From positions 124,001 to 188,000 of the forward strand of contig NZ_BDBF01000001.1 in assembly GCF_001612845.1 (NCBI RefSeq): a stretch of 64,000 nucleotides of DNA. The letters are read 5' to 3'. Position numbers and translations under genes: made by a program. Position 1 is the first letter of the stretch. Each line of letters starts with the position of its first letter. This DNA is from Nocardia elegans NBRC 108235. GTDB lineage: Bacteria; Actinomycetota; Actinomycetes; Mycobacteriales; Mycobacteriaceae. Of the stretch, positions 62,141-64,000 are shown piece by piece. The notes under the pieces were generated by a model. The model saw nothing but the letters and a program-made list of their open reading frames with translations. It searched no databases and had not been told where the DNA came from.

Positions 62141-62698
62141 CTATCGCGCCGGGCATGCGGTCCGCACCGCGTTCAGCGCGTCGTTGACTCGCTTACTGGC
62201 ATCGTTGAGCGTGCCGACCGGTGCGGTGTAGGTCATCTTGCGGGATTCGCCGGCCAGGCCGCGGGCGGCGTTCACGTATTCGGTGAGCTTCTGCGCGAGA
62301 TCCGGGGGTAACGCGTCGCCGGCGGCGGTGACCCGCCCCTCCACGGTCCGCGCGGCGTCCTCGAGGGTCTGCGCGGCGGAATCGCGCTTGGCGTCCTGGT
62401 CGGGGGCGTTCGCATCGTGCGCGTCGACGAAGTCGTTGTACTTCGTCACCGCGGCACCGGTGGTGTCACGGAACGGTGTGCAGTTGTCGGCGACGGCTTT
62501 CGTCTGCGCGGCAGCCTTTTTCGACGAGGTGGCCGCGGCCGAGGACGCTGCCATCTCGGTCCGGAACGCGGCCGCATCCGCCTGGTTCACGGTCGCGGTA
62601 CCGTGGACAGCGGTAGAGCATCCTGCCACCACCAGTCCGGTGCCGACCGCCAAGGTCGCGCACATCAGTCCGAACCCACGTGGGTTCAGCAGTTTCAT
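62141..62698 (-). CDS. Putative lipoprotein (Rv2240c position)
   Basis: The 185-residue product has a lipoprotein signal peptide with lipobox VVAGC. A helical Ala-rich mature chain (about 40-180, DAAAFRTEMAASSAAATSSK, ARTVEGRVTAAGDALPPDLA) with two further Cys follows. It is probably membrane-anchored on the outside. GGGGAGG precedes the ATG. It is divergent from aceE. The function is unknown. Confidence 0.75.
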   Translation of the reverse strand: MKLLNPRGFGLMCATLAVGTGLVVAGCSTAVHGTATVNQADAAAFRTEMAASSAAATSSKKAAAQTKAVADNCTPFRDTTGAAVTKYNDFVDAHDANAPDQDAKRDSAAQTLEDAARTVEGRVTAAGDALPPDLAQKLTEYVNAARGLAGESRKMTYTAPVGTLNDASKRVNDALNAVRTACPAR

Positions 62699-62935
62699 CG
62701 TCCTCCCCGCTTCTCGAGCAGTCGAAAGAATGTCCTGTGGCGAGTTCGCTGCAACGAGCGTCACAGCCTAGCGAACGGTACTGGATTTACGGCTGACATG
62801 ATGACCTGGGACGCATCATCGACAAGGATGTGAGGTGCGCCCCAAACCGTGAGCGACGGACGGCCCGCACACCAGCGGTGCTGCCCGGGGTTAGAGCCAT
62901 CAGCTTGTCCACCCCCTGTACGAGGAGCATTGATT

Positions 62936-64000
62936 TTGACCGACCTGATGCACCCGATTTCGTCAAGTTCTGCATCCGACCCCGAGCCGACGAGCGCCAA
63001 CGGTTCCGCCGACCACCAGTCGGCGCCCGCCCGCCCGGCCGGTGCGCGTGTGCGTGTGATCCGCGAGGGGGTGGCGTCATATCTACCGGACATCGACCCG
63101 GAGGAGACGAGCGAGTGGCTCGACTCCTTCGACGAGATGCTCGAGCGCGAGGGCCCCGGCCGCGCACGCTATCTGATGCTGCGCCTGCTGGAGCGCGCCG
63201 GTGAACGTCACGTCACCATCCCGTCGTTGACCTCCACCGATTACGTCAACACCATCCCCACCGAGAACGAGCCCTGGTTCCCCGGCGACGAAGAGGTCGA
63301 GCGCCGCTACCGCGCCTGGATCCGCTGGAACGCCGCGGTCATGGTGCATCGCGCGCAACGGCCGGGAATCGGTGTGGGCGGCCATATTTCGACCTACGCG
63401 TCGTCCGCGGCGCTGTACGAGGTCGGCTTCAACCACTTCTTCCGCGGCAAGAACCATCCCGGCGGCGGCGACCAGATCTTCATCCAGGGCCACGCCTCCC
63501 CCGGCATCTACGCCCGCGCCTTCCTCGAGGGCCGGCTGACCGAGGATCAGCTCGACGGGTTCCGCCAGGAATACAGCCACGGCGGTCCGGGTCACGGACT
63601 GTCGTCGTATCCACACCCGCGCCTGATGCCCGATTTCTGGGAGTTCCCCACGGTCTCCATGGGCTTGGGCCCGATGAACGCCATCTACCAGGCGCGCTTC
63701 AACCACTACCTGCACGATCGCGGGATCAAGGACACCTCCGATCAGCACGTGTGGGCCTTCCTCGGCGACGGCGAGATGGACGAGGCGGAATCGCGCGGCC
63801 TGGCCCATGTGGCGGCGCTGGAGGGTCTGGACAATCTGACCTTCGTCGTCAACTGCAACCTGCAGCGCCTCGACGGCCCGGTCCGCGGTAACGGCAAGAT
63901 CATCCAGGAGCTGGAGTCGTTCTTCCGCGGCGCCGGCTGGAACGTCATCAAGGTGATCTGGGGCCGGGAGTGGGACGCGCTGCTGGGCGCCGACCGCGAC
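62936..64000 (+). CDS. aceE: Pyruvate dehydrogenase E1 component, homodimeric type (3'-truncated by window)
   Basis: The first 355 codons of AceE are present. [60 protein letters not shown] and the TPP motif [19 protein letters not shown] are diagnostic. In actinobacteria AceE works with separate E2/E3 to make acetyl-CoA. The start is taken as TTG 62936 because GAGGAG is eight bases upstream; ATG 62948 is in frame. The rest of the gene runs off the window. Confidence 0.92.
   Translation, partial: MTDLMHPISSSSASDPEPTSANGSADHQSAPARPAGARVRVIREGVASYLPDIDPEETSEWLDSFDEMLEREGPGRARYLMLRLLERAGERHVTIPSLTSTDYVNTIPTENEPWFPGDEEVERRYRAWIRWNAAVMVHRAQRPGIGVGGHISTYASSAALYEVGFNHFFRGKNHPGGGDQIFIQGHASPGIYARAFLEGRLTEDQLDGFRQEYSHGGPGHGLSSYPHPRLMPDFWEFPTVSMGLGPMNAIYQARFNHYLHDRGIKDTSDQHVWAFLGDGEMDEAESRGLAHVAALEGLDNLTFVVNCNLQRLDGPVRGNGKIIQELESFFRGAGWNVIKVIWGREWDALLGADRD

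Noticed and set aside
62765..62935. A strong regulatory palindrome in the aceE upstream region
   Set aside because: Only short, imperfect repeats are present, so no site is claimed.

Overview
The window is high-GC DNA with codon use and gene content typical of a mycolic-acid actinomycete. The right end (tRNA-Val, ahpE-type peroxiredoxin, a DUF3052-like protein, a small lipoprotein, then aceE) matches the order Rv2238c-Rv2239c-Rv2240c-Rv2241 known from Mycobacterium tuberculosis. The many TetR/MarR/MerR/XRE regulators, P450s, flavin monooxygenases and small secreted proteins point to Nocardia or a close relative. This is inference from content; no search was run.

Layout. 0-6.4 kb: a GlxA-type regulator; two co-transcribed P450s resembling the Streptomyces CYP157/CYP154 pair, one lacking the ExxR arginine; a serine hydrolase plus MerR operon with a clear MerR-type promoter; a small secreted protein. 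6.5-11.2 kb: a haloalkane dehalogenase-like enzyme, a lipoprotein, a two-domain NTF2-like protein behind a KstR-like site, a TIGR00027-type methyltransferase and a quinone oxidoreductase. 11.2-16.1 kb: a probable organosulfur/flavin block, with a frameshifted DszA/NtaA-type monooxygenase, an AprA-like flavoprotein with a 2x[4Fe-4S] ferredoxin, and a second intact monooxygenase read divergently. 16.2-20.3 kb: a secretory lipase translationally coupled to a tiny secreted protein, and an MFS transporter fused to three carboxypeptidase-regulatory-like repeats. 20.4-28.9 kb: an XRE/SDR divergent pair; acetyl-CoA synthetase and a flavin monooxygenase, each divergent from a GAF-type regulator. 28.9-31.1 kb: a STAS-HATPase protein, then two decayed genes. 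31.2-37.2 kb: tandem secreted glycine-rich proteins, an antiporter, a methyltransferase, a TetR unit with a 29-bp palindrome, and a glutamine synthetase homologue.

37.3-46.5 kb looks like a light/B12-regulated photoprotection regulon. It holds crtE-crtI-crtB, a divergent lipocalin-photolyase-SDR operon, a secreted protein and a CarH/LitR-like MerR-B12 regulator. Three intergenic sites built from 11-bp repeats (CGATGCATAAA type) lie in front of crtE, the lipocalin operon/litR and the secreted protein, always in the same orientation relative to the gene. The regulator lacks the Trp and the light-state His ligand of Thermus CarH. I consider this the most interesting system here.

46.6-60.7 kb: a DapB-like/SDR pair, an MMPL exporter and MarR sharing a 31-bp palindrome, a PucR-type regulator, a complete heterotetrameric-type pyruvate dehydrogenase operon (E3-E1alpha-E1beta-E2), a thioesterase, an XRE regulator, an SDR and a DUF35-type protein. 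The window ends inside aceE, so the strain carries two unrelated types of 2-oxoacid dehydrogenase E1.
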